Source: Altererythrobacter epoxidivorans (GTDB lineage Bacteria; Pseudomonadota; Alphaproteobacteria; Sphingomonadales; Sphingomonadaceae). From it: a stretch of DNA of 64,000 nt. Made by a program: the position numbers and the translations under genes. Shown here in pieces: positions 63,007 through 64,000 of this stretch; position 1 is the first letter of the stretch; each line of letters begins with the position of its first letter. The stretch spans positions 620,001 through 684,000 of the forward strand of contig NZ_CP012669.1 in NCBI RefSeq assembly GCF_001281485.1. The letters run 5' to 3'. The notes beneath the pieces were generated by a model that was not told the origin of the DNA, searched no databases, and was given only the letters and a program-made list of their open reading frames with translations.

Positions 63007-64000
63007 ATGCACGCCTATCGTACCCACAATTGCGCACAGCTATCCGCCGAAAACGTCGGTGAGACCGTCCGCCTGTCGGGGTGGATCCACCGCAAGCGCG
63101 ACCATGGCGGTGTCCTCTTCATCGACCTTCGCGATCACTACGGCATCACTCAGATCGTCGCGGACGAAGATTCGTCCGCTCTCCCGGTACTGGAAAAGCT
63201 GCGTGTCGAATCGGTCGTGACGATCGATGGCACTGTGAAGGCGCGCACACCCGAAACGGTGAACAAGGATCTGCCGACCGGCGCGATCGAAGTTTTCGCT
63301 CGTGAGATCACGGTGCAGAGTGCAGCCGAAGAACTCCCGATGCCGGTGGCCGGTGAGCAGGAGTATCCGGAGGACATTCGCCTCAAGTACCGGTTCCTCG
63401 ACCTGCGCCGCGAAACGCTGCACAAGAACATCATGACCCGCGTGGCCGTGGTGTCCGACATGCGCCAGCGCATGGCTGCAGCGGGCTTCAACGAATTTTC
63501 GACCCCGATCCTGACGGCGTCCTCGCCCGAAGGCGCCCGCGACTTCTTGGTGCCGAGCCGCATCCACGCAGGTAAGTTCTACGCGCTTCCGCAGGCACCG
63601 CAGCAGTACAAGCAGCTGCTGATGGTCGCCGGTTTCGATCGCTATTTCCAGATCGCACCGTGTTTCCGCGACGAAGATCCGCGTGCCGACCGCCTGCCGG
63701 GCGAATTCTACCAGCTCGACCTCGAAATGAGCTTCGTCACCCAAGAAGAAGTCTGGGATACGATGGAGCCGGTGATCGCAGGCACATTCGAAGCCTTCGC
63801 CAATGGCAAGCATGTGACGGCGGCTGGCAGCTTCCCGCGCATTCCGCATGCAGAGGCGATGCTCAAGTACGGCAGCGACAAGCCTGACCTGCGCAACCCG
63901 CTGATCATTACCGATGTTTCGGATCACTTCACGCAGTCGGGCTTTGGCCTGTTCGAAAAGATCGTCGGCACTGGCGGCGTGGTCCGTGCGATTCCGGCGC
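63007..64000 (+). CDS. aspS: Aspartyl-tRNA synthetase, N-terminal part (cut by window edge)
   Basis: 331 residues seen, with no stop before the edge. OB-fold anticodon domain ([20 protein letters not shown]) and class II catalytic start ([69 protein letters not shown]). Whether it is discriminating or also charges tRNA-Asn cannot be judged without knowing if AsnRS or GatCAB exists. Confidence 0.98.
   Translation, partial: MHAYRTHNCAQLSAENVGETVRLSGWIHRKRDHGGVLFIDLRDHYGITQIVADEDSSALPVLEKLRVESVVTIDGTVKARTPETVNKDLPTGAIEVFAREITVQSAAEELPMPVAGEQEYPEDIRLKYRFLDLRRETLHKNIMTRVAVVSDMRQRMAAAGFNEFSTPILTASSPEGARDFLVPSRIHAGKFYALPQAPQQYKQLLMVAGFDRYFQIAPCFRDEDPRADRLPGEFYQLDLEMSFVTQEEVWDTMEPVIAGTFEAFANGKHVTAAGSFPRIPHAEAMLKYGSDKPDLRNPLIITDVSDHFTQSGFGLFEKIVGTGGVVRAIPA

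Noticed and set aside
1-64000. CRISPR arrays, insertion sequences, prophage or integrase genes
   Set aside because: No regularly spaced repeats, transposase motifs or phage genes were seen.

Overview
The window is chromosomal core sequence from a GC-rich alphaproteobacterium, most likely Sphingomonadales and perhaps Erythrobacteraceae. This rests on gene content and order: an ETC_C1/NDUFS4-type complex I subunit gene, a DUF6456 protein, a PhoP/PhoQ-like pair behind a PepSY protein, a ccmCDEFGH cluster, and an rseP-bamA-ompH-fabZ block without lpx genes. I saw no insertion sequence, prophage, CRISPR array or rRNA operon. Both ends cut genes: secF at the left edge and aspS at the right.

Layout. 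1-5.4 kb: secF end, a GT4 glycosyltransferase coupled to an XRE regulator, DUF6456, a uracil-DNA glycosylase-like protein and an ABC-F ATPase. 5.5-11.6 kb: SIMPL and PepSY periplasmic proteins, a two-component system, an exported ankyrin-like protein, chorismate mutase and polyprenyl diphosphate synthase. 11.7-16.1 kb: aldo/keto reductase, HrpB helicase, complex I subunit, SRP RNA and DUF4188. 16.2-22.5 kb: dnaX, ybaB, a glycine-rich membrane protein, lon with a possible heat-shock promoter, and HU. 22.5-28.6 kb: lipoprotein, RlmB-type methyltransferase, tRNA-Tyr, KAS III, an Aur1-like PAP2 protein, psd and pssA. 28.6-40.4 kb: rpsB-tsf-pyrH-frr-uppS-cdsA-dxr-rseP-bamA-ompH-fabZ and rpmE. 40.4-48.2 kb: lipoprotein, DksA-type protein, 2OG oxygenase, tRNA-His, amino acid dehydrogenase and the cytochrome c maturation genes. 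48.2-56 kb: kup, yciB, ftsY, mtaB, dapF and a GGDEF/EAL protein. 56-64 kb: EVE protein, CsbD, LplT-like MFS, pgsA, SRPBCC membrane protein, OxyR-like regulator, rnd and aspS.

Much of the window serves the envelope: lipid precursors (uppS, dxr, cdsA, psd, pssA, pgsA, fabZ, KAS III), membrane insertion and targeting (SecF, FtsY, SRP RNA), outer-membrane assembly (BamA, OmpH) and site-2 proteolysis (RseP). Genes are tightly packed, with many 4-bp ATGA/GTGA/TTGA or TGATG stop-start overlaps that suggest translational coupling.

I did not find a clearly new multi-gene system. The best leads are an Aur1/IPC-synthase-like PAP2 gene in a genome stretch whose envelope block lacks lpx genes (sphingolipid hypothesis), an EF-hand loop inside the OmpH/Skp-like chaperone, an OxyR-overlapping membrane SRPBCC gene whose reading frame seems to begin at a non-standard codon, and several unexplained dyad symmetries next to hup and ccmC.
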